A stretch of DNA of 64,000 nt from NCBI GenBank assembly GCA_035653615.1, contig DASRBN010000019.1, positions 235,723-299,722 on the forward strand. Reading direction: 5' to 3'. Source of the stretch: Ktedonobacteraceae bacterium. Lineage in GTDB: Bacteria; Chloroflexota; Ktedonobacteria; Ktedonobacterales; Ktedonobacteraceae. The stretch's first letter is position 1. Every line of letters begins with the position of its first letter. The notes below the pieces were generated by a model that was not told where the DNA came from, ran no database searches, and worked only from the letters and a program-made list of their open reading frames with translations. A program made the translations under genes and the position numbers. This document shows, one piece after another, positions 51,941 to 60,610 of the stretch.

Positions 51941-52594
51941 ATGTGTGGTCGTTATACACTCACCGTCAACATCAAAACCGTCGCCGAGACGTTCGGCGTG
52001 CCGCCAACGATTGATACGCAGCCGCGCTACAATGTGGCGCCGACGCAGGATGTCGTCTCCATCATGCGTAACGGGTCGGCGCACCTGGCATGGTTACGCT
52101 GGGGCCTGATCCCATCCTGGGCAAAGGATGAATCGGTTGGTTCGAAGATGATCAATGCCAGAGCGGAAACGCTGGCGGAGAGACCGAGTTTTCGCGGACT
52201 CTTGCGCTCCAAACGCTGCCTGGTGATTGCGGATGGCTTTTATGAATGGAAGCAGGAGCATGGCGGCAAGGTTCCCTGGTATATTACCCTCAAGGACGGG
52301 GAGCCGTTCGCCTTCGCGGGCCTATGGGATCATTGGAAGGCTCCCGATGGACAGCAGATTCTGAGCTGCACAATCATTACGACGGAGCCTAATGATGTAG
52401 TAGCCCCCATTCATAATCGCATGCCGGCAATTCTCTTGCCCGATACGCGCGACCTCTGGCTCAATCCAGATTTGCGCGATGAGCATGAATTGACAAAGCT
52501 GCTGGCTCCTTATCCATCGAATCAGATGACGGCGCGCCCTGTATCGCGCCTGGTGAACGACCCGAAGCACGACAGCGCGGAGTTGCTGGCCTGA
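51941..52594 (+). CDS. SRAP-domain protein (YedK/HMCES family)
   Basis: 218 residues from the ATG at 51941 (AGGAG upstream); the frame opens to 51902, but only this start places Cys at position 2 (MCGRYTL). That cysteine becomes N-terminal and forms a stable bond to abasic sites in single-stranded DNA, which protects forks. The supporting residues are seen in MINARAETL, DGFYEWK and HNRMPAIL. Usual length for the family. It stands alone, as is common. Confidence 0.95.
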   Translation: MCGRYTLTVNIKTVAETFGVPPTIDTQPRYNVAPTQDVVSIMRNGSAHLAWLRWGLIPSWAKDESVGSKMINARAETLAERPSFRGLLRSKRCLVIADGFYEWKQEHGGKVPWYITLKDGEPFAFAGLWDHWKAPDGQQILSCTIITTEPNDVVAPIHNRMPAILLPDTRDLWLNPDLRDEHELTKLLAPYPSNQMTARPVSRLVNDPKHDSAELLA

Positions 52595-52700
52595 CAGCGT
52601 TTAGAGCGGGGATGTGGGGCTCGATAATAGAGTTGAACAAATTAGCCTGATCCCGCACAGGCCGATTTATCGGCCCCGCACCAATTACCGGCATATTTCC
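52595..52700. repeat. Partial family B repeat
   Basis: CGCACAGGCCGATTTATCGGCCCCGC at about 52655-52680 is a short family B palindrome between convergent genes. Confidence 0.6.
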
Positions 52701-54047
52701 TTACAGTCCATCATCTGGCCCTTCCATCCCGCCCTGCTCGCCGAGCAATGCTTGTAGCTCGTTCCAACAGTAGAGCAAGGGCGCCATGTCGTAGATGACC
52801 TCCATGGGGCGCACCTTGATATTGTAATGTGTGGGAGAGGGTGCCCACGCATTCGGGCCGCTACGATAAACGAGGTGATGACGGCGGGCATAGGCCAGGA
52901 ATCTGGCGGCCAGTTTGCGCGCCTGCCCCGGATGCAGCAATTGCCGGTCAACATGGCGGCCAGCCTCAGCGAGCGAGAGGGCCTGGCGGTGTATCGCTAC
53001 ACTAAGTTCATCGAGTGTAAACGAGCGCTCCGCCCGCGATGCCTCCATCACAAAGCCCGAAGCCAGCAGGCTACAGGTGAAGCGCGCCGCCTGTATCCAG
53101 GAGTGGTATAGTTGCTGTTCGAGCTGTTCTTTTGATAAAGTGGGCGCATTTTCGATAGCGGTGCCTATTTCGATAAAGACGGAGATGCGCCGCCGCGTGG
53201 TCATGTAGTCATAGGTGGGATACCAGGGAAGAATCGTCGTGCTGGCAGGCGCGTAACGCAAGATACGATGCAGGGCCGAATTGATAGGCCGGAATGTGCC
53301 ATCCGGTGAAAGCTGCCCTTCCGGTGAACCAAGCACGCTTCCGCCAGACTGCAGCCATGCTCCCAGGTCGATTATCTGTTGTTTCATGCGCGCGACCAGG
53401 CGCTGGTCTATTTTGCGGCGTGCTGGCCCAAGGATGATTTCGGAGCTGTAGAAGTGCTGCAACGGGGCCTGATAACGCCAGGCTAAAAGCTGTGAAAGGC
53501 GAGCGCCGGCAATCTGCTCGTAGGATTCTCCGCTGGCGTGCGCCAGTTCATAGATAATCATAGGCGCAAGCAGATCGCCCGCGCGGGCATCGCCGCTTAC
53601 GCGGAGCAGTTCGCGAATCCATTCTTCGGTTGGACGAAACAGGCTCTCCAACGGTAGGGCGCCGAGCCAGGGTAGAACCGTGCCGGCATTGATTGGGCGC
53701 AAAAAACGGGCGATGAAGCGCGGCTCCATCACGATCCTGGCGAGGAAACCCGGCGAGAAAGCGTCGCCACGCAAAGCAAAATGCAGGCTGTTGCTCAATG
53801 CAGACCAGCCACGAAAGAAGGTTATGATAGGAATCAGGATAATGGGATCCAGGTCGCGTCTATGCGCCATGCCAAAGTATGTGCTGGGAAGACGCTTATC
53901 ATGCTGCTGGCCGCGCACCTGGATACGAAAGGATATCCTGGTGGCAATCCAGAAGGCGATAGTGATGATGGTTCTACTCAACGCGATGAGCAAAAAGACC
54001 ATTTGACGTATTGCCGGTCGAGTCACAGTTTTCATGAATAGTAACAC
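52701..54047 (-). CDS. PlsC-like acyltransferase domain protein (divergent)
   Basis: 448 residues. An N-terminal membrane helix (about 15-35) precedes a domain with HRRDLD near residue 63 (H-x4-D acyltransferase motif) and SPEGQLSPDGT near 245 (the FPEG-like phosphate-binding motif). These are the catalytic and substrate motifs of glycerol-3-phosphate/lysophosphatidate acyltransferases, but the spacing is much larger than in PlsC (about 180 against 70 residues). A specialised lipid acyltransferase is likely; the acyl acceptor is unknown. Confidence 0.65.
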   Translation of the reverse strand: MLLFMKTVTRPAIRQMVFLLIALSRTIITIAFWIATRISFRIQVRGQQHDKRLPSTYFGMAHRRDLDPIILIPIITFFRGWSALSNSLHFALRGDAFSPGFLARIVMEPRFIARFLRPINAGTVLPWLGALPLESLFRPTEEWIRELLRVSGDARAGDLLAPMIIYELAHASGESYEQIAGARLSQLLAWRYQAPLQHFYSSEIILGPARRKIDQRLVARMKQQIIDLGAWLQSGGSVLGSPEGQLSPDGTFRPINSALHRILRYAPASTTILPWYPTYDYMTTRRRISVFIEIGTAIENAPTLSKEQLEQQLYHSWIQAARFTCSLLASGFVMEASRAERSFTLDELSVAIHRQALSLAEAGRHVDRQLLHPGQARKLAARFLAYARRHHLVYRSGPNAWAPSPTHYNIKVRPMEVIYDMAPLLYCWNELQALLGEQGGMEGPDDGL

Positions 54048-54161
54048 ATCCTTACGCTATAGTGAGGCGGGGCCTCACCCTTTTACCGGTCCCCAAATGA
54101 GTGCGATCATGGACTTGAACGAATTGCGTGGGTGAACGTCCCACACCACAACCCATATCCC

Positions 54162-54989
54162 CTATGCTACCCTGATAGAGGAAGTGAGAAGAACCCCCTG
54201 ACATACATCATATCCCGAAGTCGCTCCTATAGCAAGCACAGTTGTGAGAGCGCGCTCCAGTTGGGCATCGCCGGCGCGGGTCATAGCATCGAGCAATGTG
54301 GCAATTGGCTCGGCAACGTTTCCACCGGCGGCGTAGGAGAGCCAGCATTGACTGAGCAGGTGCGTCTGCTGCCTGGCGATCTCGACGATGCGCCGGCAGG
54401 TCTCGACAAAGCCCGCTTCTGGCCCATAGAGCAACCACCCGGCGGCCATCCAACCGGCAAGCATATCATCGCCGCTGGGGGTAAGACCGGGGCCGCGCCC
54501 ACAAATTTCGCGCGCCAGGGTAAGAATATCTGCCGCCTGATCTATTCCAACCCCATTGTCTCCATGCCCCTGTTTCCATTTCTCCACCAGCGTTTGTAAG
54601 CGACAATAATTCCTTTGCACGACTGCCATATCCAGTTGCGCGGGCCTTTGAATATGCGGATTCCATTGAGGGGACTGCGACAGGTCGAGGGAGCAATCGA
54701 TGGCTTCGATATGCAGACGCTGGGCGCCGAAGATGACGGGCATACCGGGGCGTAAGGCGGAAAATGGAAAGCTACCCGCAGGTGATGAAAGCTGGATGCC
54801 ATTTGGGATGCGCGGCGTCGCAGCCGCATTAAGCGAAAGGACAAATACATCCTGGCCGGGCAGGTTCCATCCTGAAAAAGGAAAGGCAATATTAGCGGCA
54901 GCATTGAAGACACTGTGAACGATGCCGTGTAAAGGCTCATGCATAGCTACTTCCGCTATGCATGAACTGTAGGATATCACAGAAGGCAT
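54162..54989 (-). CDS. DUF2877 protein
   Basis: 275 residues with the family signature GRGPGLTPSGDDMLAGWMAA near 170-190. DUF2877 proteins are often near amidohydrolase or carboxylase genes, but their activity is not established. Here the gene follows the YggT-like gene by four bases and precedes the acyltransferase-like gene by 114 bases on the same strand, a possible operon. No signal peptide or membrane helix. Confidence 0.85.
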   Translation of the reverse strand: MPSVISYSSCIAEVAMHEPLHGIVHSVFNAAANIAFPFSGWNLPGQDVFVLSLNAAATPRIPNGIQLSSPAGSFPFSALRPGMPVIFGAQRLHIEAIDCSLDLSQSPQWNPHIQRPAQLDMAVVQRNYCRLQTLVEKWKQGHGDNGVGIDQAADILTLAREICGRGPGLTPSGDDMLAGWMAAGWLLYGPEAGFVETCRRIVEIARQQTHLLSQCWLSYAAGGNVAEPIATLLDAMTRAGDAQLERALTTVLAIGATSGYDVCQGVLLTSSIRVA

Positions 54990-54993
54990 GGCG

Positions 54994-55503
54994 CTACTCG
55001 GTCGAGCCCTCGGGGCTTGAGATCAGGATACGGAGAAATCGCCTGAGCGCCCAGAAGACCAGGTAGTAGATGCCAATCGCAATCAGCGTTGGAAACTCAA
55101 AGGACTGGTACTGGCTAAACTGCGGTGAACCAACGATATTCATGAAAGGGAAGAGCAGGATATCGGTCAGCGCGTAGAGAAAGCCGGCGAACAGGTTGTA
55201 AGGAACCGCGCCAATCAGCTTAAGCACAAAGCGAATGACCAGCGTCGTCTCTAAAACGATCAGGAACCAGCCGAGGTAATCATTGAGTTTGCCGATGGCA
55301 TATTTAATAGTAAGCGCTTCTTCCTGGCGCGCCTCAACCTCTTCGACCTCCTCTGGAATGACCGGGTGTACCGCGTCCTCGGCAGGCACGGGTGTTTGAG
55401 CAGGGGGTTGTTGGGATTGTCTGGGCTGGAGTTCTTCCATAGGCGGAAAAACATCCGTAGGTTGCGAGCCTGCCGGCTCATTTGGAAATGGATTGTTAGA
55501 CAT
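54994..55503 (-). CDS. YggT-family membrane protein
   Basis: 169 residues. A disordered, acidic, Pro/Gln-rich N-terminal part (1-65) precedes two or three membrane helices (about 80-100, 108-125 and 138-160) with the YggT-like LFAGFLYALTDILLFPF. YggT proteins have been linked to membrane complex assembly and osmotic tolerance; the exact role is unknown. The tail ends SSPEGSTE. Confidence 0.8.
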   Translation of the reverse strand: MSNNPFPNEPAGSQPTDVFPPMEELQPRQSQQPPAQTPVPAEDAVHPVIPEEVEEVEARQEEALTIKYAIGKLNDYLGWFLIVLETTLVIRFVLKLIGAVPYNLFAGFLYALTDILLFPFMNIVGSPQFSQYQSFEFPTLIAIGIYYLVFWALRRFLRILISSPEGSTE

Positions 55504-55611
55504 TCAGGCAATCCTCCATACAATACTTCTCATTGGTCGCGACCAGGTGGAACAAATCGCGTTCCAGGCACATCCTTGTATGCTTGTAACGATTATAACA
55601 TGATTCAGGTG

Positions 55612-57477
55612 TTAAGCGCTACGGCGAACGAATAATTCGACACCGGCTTTGCGTGCCACAAGACGGAATTGTCGCGAAAGTGCATTCAGTTCGCTGGTTG
55701 CTGCTGCCCTATTTTCGATGGTAAGACTGTTGAGGTCAACAATAACATATTCTACTGTATGCGTACAGGTTGAGTCAAGGCAGACCGAGGGGAAAACTGC
55801 GAGCAACTGGCGTTCGCTCAAATGAGGATTGAGATCGTCTGATGCGGAGACGGAAGCGTCGGGCGGAATCATGTCGAGCAGCTGTTGTATCTGTTGCTCC
55901 CGGCTCCCAGGGGTGTGATCGGGCCAGAAGGAATTGAGCGTAGGCATGATGATGAGATAGTTCAGCACTGCCATCAGCATGATCCATGTTACCAGTACCC
56001 ATTGCAGGCGAGCGATGGAAATGGCTGTTGCGATAGGTTTCATCTGCGCGCTGAAACGTTGCCATTGCGTCTTACGCCACCTGGGCAAGGTAAGCCGTGT
56101 AAGGCGAGTTTGCGCTGTTGATGCAATACGCCGGGAAAGAGCAGGGATAGGTGTTCTGGCAAAAGCATAGATGGGAATGGCCCGTCCCAGGGCGACTACA
56201 GTAGAAAGCCGGTTCATCGCGTTCGTAGCCGCCCCTATCCCATAGGATTCTCCTGTCCTATTTCGTACAGGGTAGGGGTCACCACCTGCTGGATCAACCC
56301 GCACTTTACCGCGTCCGTTCTGAGGGGCGCTGCCCTGTCCTTCAGACTCTAAGAAATTGGCCTGTTCTGTTCCGCGCCATCCTTGCCAGATGGTGATGAA
56401 GCGCCGTATACCGTGAAGTGAGGCAATCATAACAAACGGGATGATGACGGCATTGTAGTGATAAACCCCACTATAGAGCAATGGATCGGTGCTGAGCAGA
56501 TTAACGGCAAGACTGGGCAATGCCGGTATTAACCACTCGGGCGCGAGCACTGCCAGGAAGCCGGTGCTGCGCACAAGCCCGAACAGGTAGTAGAGGCGAT
56601 CCAACGTGATAAAGGTGGTGAAGAGAATCCAGGGATGCAGCAGGATGTTTCCAATAGCAACTCCTGGAGAGCTGCCCAGTTCTTCATAACGATACCAGAA
56701 GTTGTTGGCCTGCAGACCGGGGTAGAAGTGTGGAATGACCACTTTGAAGGCAATCAAGCTCCACAGCAGCCCTCCAACGATGAGAACAGCGCCCAGGCGC
56801 GGGAGTTTGTATTTCCAGATCACCAGGATTCCTAACCCCGCGACGGCCAATGGCACATCTTCTTTGCAGGCGGCGGCCAGGATGCAGGCAATGATGAACC
56901 AGATATAGCGTTTGTATTCGAGTGCGAGTACAGCATAGAGCAACAGCGGCGTGGCCAGGGCAATGGGATGGAAATCGAAAATGTTGAGTCCGAGCAATCC
57001 GGGGGTTATCAGGTAAGCGCCGGCCATAATCGCCGCCAGCAGGGGCCAGCCAGGCAGGTACTTGCGCGTGAGCAGGAAAACCGGTACCGCGCCCGTGACC
57101 AGCACAAGCGTCTGGAAAACCAGCAAGATACGTGGGTCTGCGTGAAAGAGGTAGAGCAGGGAAAGCGGTAAAATGATTGGCTCGAAGTGAATAGCCAGGC
57201 GTGTGGGCGGCCCATAATAATCGATGGCCTGATTGGTAAATTGGAAGAGGCGACCATGAATCGTATTCCACAGTACCTGGTCCATGTTGCCGAGATCAAA
57301 AGCTGTCGCCTGAAAGGTCTCATAGCGTAGCACGGCCTGATAGCTCATATCGACCGCGTAGATGAGCATGAAGACAATCAGCAGTCCCCAGGCGATGCGC
57401 TGTTGATTGCGTACCTGCGACAGTTTGATTGCCAGCACTTTGATATATTTCATTAGATCGTGATAATTGATTGCCAT
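55612..57477 (-). CDS. DUF2079 multi-pass membrane protein
   Basis: 621 residues with about ten membrane helices. The family motif LGNMDQVLWNTIHGRLFQFT is near residue 42-62, and AIHFEPIILPLSLLYLFHADPR follows. DUF2079 proteins resemble membrane glycosyltransferases of the GT-C fold, and the loop acids here fit that; activity is unproven. Residues about 375-415 are a hydrophilic insert encoded by a stretch with inverted CCCCTATCC/GGGTAGGGG ends (about 56233-56279), likely a dispersed repeat in a cytoplasmic or outer loop. Its first 25 bases overlap the end of the upstream gene. Confidence 0.85.
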   Translation of the reverse strand: MAINYHDLMKYIKVLAIKLSQVRNQQRIAWGLLIVFMLIYAVDMSYQAVLRYETFQATAFDLGNMDQVLWNTIHGRLFQFTNQAIDYYGPPTRLAIHFEPIILPLSLLYLFHADPRILLVFQTLVLVTGAVPVFLLTRKYLPGWPLLAAIMAGAYLITPGLLGLNIFDFHPIALATPLLLYAVLALEYKRYIWFIIACILAAACKEDVPLAVAGLGILVIWKYKLPRLGAVLIVGGLLWSLIAFKVVIPHFYPGLQANNFWYRYEELGSSPGVAIGNILLHPWILFTTFITLDRLYYLFGLVRSTGFLAVLAPEWLIPALPSLAVNLLSTDPLLYSGVYHYNAVIIPFVMIASLHGIRRFITIWQGWRGTEQANFLESEGQGSAPQNGRGKVRVDPAGGDPYPVRNRTGESYGIGAATNAMNRLSTVVALGRAIPIYAFARTPIPALSRRIASTAQTRLTRLTLPRWRKTQWQRFSAQMKPIATAISIARLQWVLVTWIMLMAVLNYLIIMPTLNSFWPDHTPGSREQQIQQLLDMIPPDASVSASDDLNPHLSERQLLAVFPSVCLDSTCTHTVEYVIVDLNSLTIENRAAATSELNALSRQFRLVARKAGVELFVRRSA

Positions 57478-58052
57478 ATACCGATCCCAACCAGGATCAT
57501 GAAAGTCCAGACGATGACGAACTCCGGCCAGGTGCCGGTACGGAACCGGTAGCGCGGGTCCGGCGGGAACCCGAAGCGCTTATGATCCGGCCAGAGCAAT
57601 GGTACGCCGCCTTCGGTCAGTGCGTCGGCGGCTATATGCATAATACATCCAAAAAGCACAGCGATAAATACCAGGTGCGAACCATTGATAAATTGCGCCG
57701 GAATGATAAATCCACGTTGCTCCAACAAATAGCTTACCACCGAATTGAGACCCAATGCCAACAAGGAGCCGAGTACGAGGCCCAGGAGGCTATGAAAGAG
57801 GGTACGATGACCGGCAACACGTTGGATGCCCTTGCTGACCCAGCCGAGTTTGTGACCAAGCGTGCTGTGAGCATTGTCTATATCAGGCAGCAGCGAGCCG
57901 ACGCCGACCATGAAGTAAAAAACGCCTTTTTTAACGATAAGCGTTAATGGAATGCTGGCTGCCATAGTGAGCGGGCTGCCCGTCAGATGGAAGACACTAT
58001 CGAGCACGACTCCCGCCGTGAGGCCGATCAGCAGGTGCGATCTACCCTCCAT
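57453..58052 (-). CDS. YdjM-type membrane-bound metal-dependent hydrolase (LexA-regulated family)
   Basis: 200 residues from the ATG at 58052 (MEGRSHLLIGL). Several membrane helices alternate with conserved polar motifs: HLLIG near 6, LLPDIDNAHSTLG near 55-68, HRTLFHSL near 87 and a HIAADALTEGG end near 150. These His/Asp clusters are typical of the YdjM family. Some members are SOS-induced; no LexA box was found here. AAGGAG lies 13 bases upstream; the frame opens to 58190 into a repeat. Confidence 0.85.
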   Translation of the reverse strand: MEGRSHLLIGLTAGVVLDSVFHLTGSPLTMAASIPLTLIVKKGVFYFMVGVGSLLPDIDNAHSTLGHKLGWVSKGIQRVAGHRTLFHSLLGLVLGSLLALGLNSVVSYLLEQRGFIIPAQFINGSHLVFIAVLFGCIMHIAADALTEGGVPLLWPDHKRFGFPPDPRYRFRTGTWPEFVIVWTFMILVGIGIWQSIITI

Positions 58053-58173
58053 GATGTATAGGACTCCTTTAAAGATAAGTTTTTGTATCCCTGTGTTTTC
58101 AGTTTGCACATTGTAATGGGTTTTAGAACAAAGATCAAGTGGAATGGCCTGATGACTATCGATGAGTTGGCGC

Positions 58174-58261
58174 GGGCTTCTTCGCTGCACTCAGCATGAC
58201 AGGCCCCGGACACACGCCGCTGTGTCCGGGGCCTGTCATGCTGAGTGCAGCGAAGAAGCCC
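58174..58261. repeat. Family A palindrome beyond the suf operon
   Basis: Perfect 41-bp arms (58174-58214 and 58221-58261), six-base loop, core variant TTCTTCGCTGCACTCAGCAT. It lies just past the Rieske stop and may end the suf transcript. Confidence 0.9.
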
Positions 58262-58274
58262 CACCTGATACTAT

Positions 58275-58592
58275 TTACTCTTCCGGCAGGCTGATGAGAA
58301 TGGCATTGCCGTCGATGCGTACGGGGTAGGTGAAAATATCCTGGCGCGCGGGGCCGCGCAAGACCTTCCCGGTACGAACGTTGAACTGGGCACCGTGCCA
58401 GGGGCAGGTCAGCACTTCGCCGTCGAGTTCGCCTTCGTTGAGGGGACCGCTGATGTGGGTGCAATTGTCGGTAAAGGCATAAACGGTGCCATCTACTTTT
58501 GCCAGGCAGATTGGCTCCCCATCTACCTCGACGGCCATCAGTTCGCCGTCTTCAAGATCATCAACTTCCGCTACTTGTACAAAATCCGACAT
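58275..58592 (-). CDS. Rieske [2Fe-2S] ferredoxin-like protein
   Basis: 105 residues, the size of NirD/BphF-type soluble Rieske ferredoxins. Cluster ligands CTH (Cys44, His46) and CPWH (Cys63, His66) are exact. It carries electrons in the cytoplasm. As the last gene of the suf operon, 15 bases after sufU, it may give electrons to cluster assembly or be an early client; such a gene is often found in suf loci of Gram-positive-like bacteria. Confidence 0.95.
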   Translation of the reverse strand: MSDFVQVAEVDDLEDGELMAVEVDGEPICLAKVDGTVYAFTDNCTHISGPLNEGELDGEVLTCPWHGAQFNVRTGKVLRGPARQDIFTYPVRIDGNAILISLPEE

Positions 58593-58607
58593 ATGAGAAA
58601 CGCATTC

Positions 58608-59015
58608 CTATTCATCGTCATCTTCATCATCTGTGGGTGGTTTTTCCAGACCTGCCAGTGCCAGGCCGCGGTGCAGCACGCGCAGGGAGAGAAAAGCACA
58701 TTTTGTGCGCGCCGGACTGATGGGGATACCAAGCGCGTCCAGCACATCATCTTTGCCGAGCCGGACAACTTCCTCCACCGTTCTGCCTTCGATCATCTCT
58801 GAGAGCATCGATGCCGTGGCCTGGCTGATCGCGCAGCCGCGGCCCTGAAAACGCACGGCGCTGACGCGGTCTCCATCGATCTGGAGATCGATAGCGAGCT
58901 GGTCGCCGCACAGTGGGTTGGAGTCTTCGGCATGCGCGTCGGGATGCTCCAACTTCCCGTAATTGCGCGGGTGCCTGTAATGATCCAGAATATATTCACG
59001 ATAATCCATTGACAT
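58608..59015 (-). CDS. sufU: SufU Fe-S assembly scaffold / sulfur acceptor
   Basis: 135 residues. Three conserved cysteines and an Asp bind zinc or accept sulfur from SufS: LCGDQ (Cys36, Asp38), GCAISQATAS (Cys61) and TKCAF (Cys106). The insertion between the second and third cysteines is typical of SufU rather than IscU. It partners with SufS, whose gene is 36 bases upstream. Confidence 0.95.
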   Translation of the reverse strand: MSMDYREYILDHYRHPRNYGKLEHPDAHAEDSNPLCGDQLAIDLQIDGDRVSAVRFQGRGCAISQATASMLSEMIEGRTVEEVVRLGKDDVLDALGIPISPARTKCAFLSLRVLHRGLALAGLEKPPTDDEDDDE

Positions 59016-59051
59016 AGTTTTATCCCTTTTTGGGCTGTGGTCTACATCTTT

Positions 59052-60341
59052 TTAAAGATTGAATATCTGTAACGCTTTATGCAGCCCCTGTACCAGCACG
59101 TCGATATCTTCTGGTACTGTATACACGTAGAAGCTGGCGCGTGCAGTTGCGGCCAGCCCAAAGCGTTCCATGACCGGTTGCGCGCAATGATGGCCCGCGC
59201 GAATGGCCACGCCGACCTCTTGATCGAGAATGGATGCCAGGTCGTGTGGGTGAATATCCCCTAACGTAAAGGATACGACGCCGCCGCGCCGCGAGGCATC
59301 CGGCCCATAGATGGTCAGCCCTGGAACGGCCTGCAATTGTTCCATAGCATAGACCGTAATTTCCTGTTCGTGCTGCCGGACATTCGCCATACCAAGTTTA
59401 TTGAGATAATCGATGGCGGCTCCCAGGCCGATAGCTTCCGCGATAGAGGGCGTGCCGGCCTCAAATTTCCAGGGCAGGTCATTCCAGGTCGATTGCCGCA
59501 GTCCGACCGTGCGAATCATGTCGCCGCCGCCCATAAAAGGAGGCATGGCTTCGAGCAGTTCGCGCTTGCCATAGAGAACGCCAATACCTGTGGGTCCAAG
59601 CATTTTGTGCGAGCTGAAGCACAGAAAATCAGCATCCAGGGCCTGTACATCGACGGGCATATGAGGTACGCTTTGCGCCGCGTCCACCAGAACGACTGCC
59701 CCTGCTTCATGAGCCTGGGCAACCATTTGCTGTACGGGATTGATTGTACCCAGGACGTTGGACATATGGGCGAACGCGACGAGTTTCGGCTGCTGCCGCA
59801 AGAGTTGTTCATAGATATCTAAGCGCAGCAGTCCCTCATCGGTGACAGGCACGAATTCCAGGCGCGCGCCGGTGCGTTGGGCGAGCAGTTGCCAGGGGAC
59901 GAGATTGCTGTGATGCTCCATTTCGGTCAGGACGATCACATCACCGGCGGAAATATTGGTGTTGCCCCAGCTATAGGCGACCAGGTTGATGCTTTCGGTC
60001 GTGTTGCGCGTGAAGATGATCTGCTTGCTCTGGCGCGCGTTGATGAAGCGGGCGACCTTGACGCGCGCCTTCTCCATCTTTGCCGTGGCTTCCTCGCTGA
60101 TCTCATAGACGCCGCGATGCACGTTGGCGTTGATGGTTTCGTAGTAGGCGCTCATGGCCTCAATGACGCTATAGGGTTTCTGCGAGCTTGCCGTGCTGTC
60201 GAGATACACCAGCGGTTTGCCATGTACCTGGCGTGAAAGTATCGGAAAATCTTTGCGAATGTCCGCTGCTGAACGCACAGCGGGATGCTGTCCTGTTGTC
60301 TCTTGCGTTACCGTCGCCAGCGTGTTGTCGGAACCTGCCAT
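59052..60341 (-). CDS. sufS: Cysteine desulfurase SufS
   Basis: 429 residues of the group II NifS/SufS family. SSHKMLGPTG carries the PLP lysine (near residue 247), TEMEHHSNLVPW near 142 holds the ring-stacking His, and RAGHHCAQPVM near 385 has the catalytic Cys that takes the persulfide. It moves sulfur from cysteine to SufU. A 25-residue N-terminal extension precedes the usual start near residue 28. A composite repeat separates it from sufD by 269 bases, which could affect expression of the distal half. Confidence 0.96.
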   Translation of the reverse strand: MAGSDNTLATVTQETTGQHPAVRSAADIRKDFPILSRQVHGKPLVYLDSTASSQKPYSVIEAMSAYYETINANVHRGVYEISEEATAKMEKARVKVARFINARQSKQIIFTRNTTESINLVAYSWGNTNISAGDVIVLTEMEHHSNLVPWQLLAQRTGARLEFVPVTDEGLLRLDIYEQLLRQQPKLVAFAHMSNVLGTINPVQQMVAQAHEAGAVVLVDAAQSVPHMPVDVQALDADFLCFSSHKMLGPTGIGVLYGKRELLEAMPPFMGGGDMIRTVGLRQSTWNDLPWKFEAGTPSIAEAIGLGAAIDYLNKLGMANVRQHEQEITVYAMEQLQAVPGLTIYGPDASRRGGVVSFTLGDIHPHDLASILDQEVGVAIRAGHHCAQPVMERFGLAATARASFYVYTVPEDIDVLVQGLHKALQIFNL

Positions 60342-60451
60342 TTTCGTTCTCCCAGGGCGTCGATCAGGCGTCCTTGCTATTACATTTCATCATAGTAGGT
60401 AGAATAGAGTTTGCCAGAGTTTTTCGTCACATACTTGTGATATATCCCCGC

Positions 60452-60605
60452 GGGGCCGGTGATGAATGTTCACCACCCAGGTCGTTCGTGTCATGCTTCC
60501 CGACATACTCCTCTGGTACCGTCTTGATACCTCTCCGCGAGGGATTCTTTGCTGCGCTCAGAATGACAGGGCCGATTTTGATTGTTACTATTCATCACCG
60601 GCCCC
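60452..60605. repeat. Composite repeat within the suf operon
   Basis: Outer arms GGGGCCGGTGATGAAT (60452-60467) and ATTCATCACCGGCCCC (60590-60605) are exact complements. A family A half-core lies at about 60542-60570 (GATTCTTTGCTGCGCTCAG). It sits between sufD and sufS, inside a transcription unit. Confidence 0.9.
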
Positions 60606-60610
60606 GTAGG

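Noticed and set aside
3805..58261. CRISPR array from the repeated family A sequence
   Set aside because: Copies are scattered over tens of kilobases, are long palindromes and have no regular spacers or cas genes.
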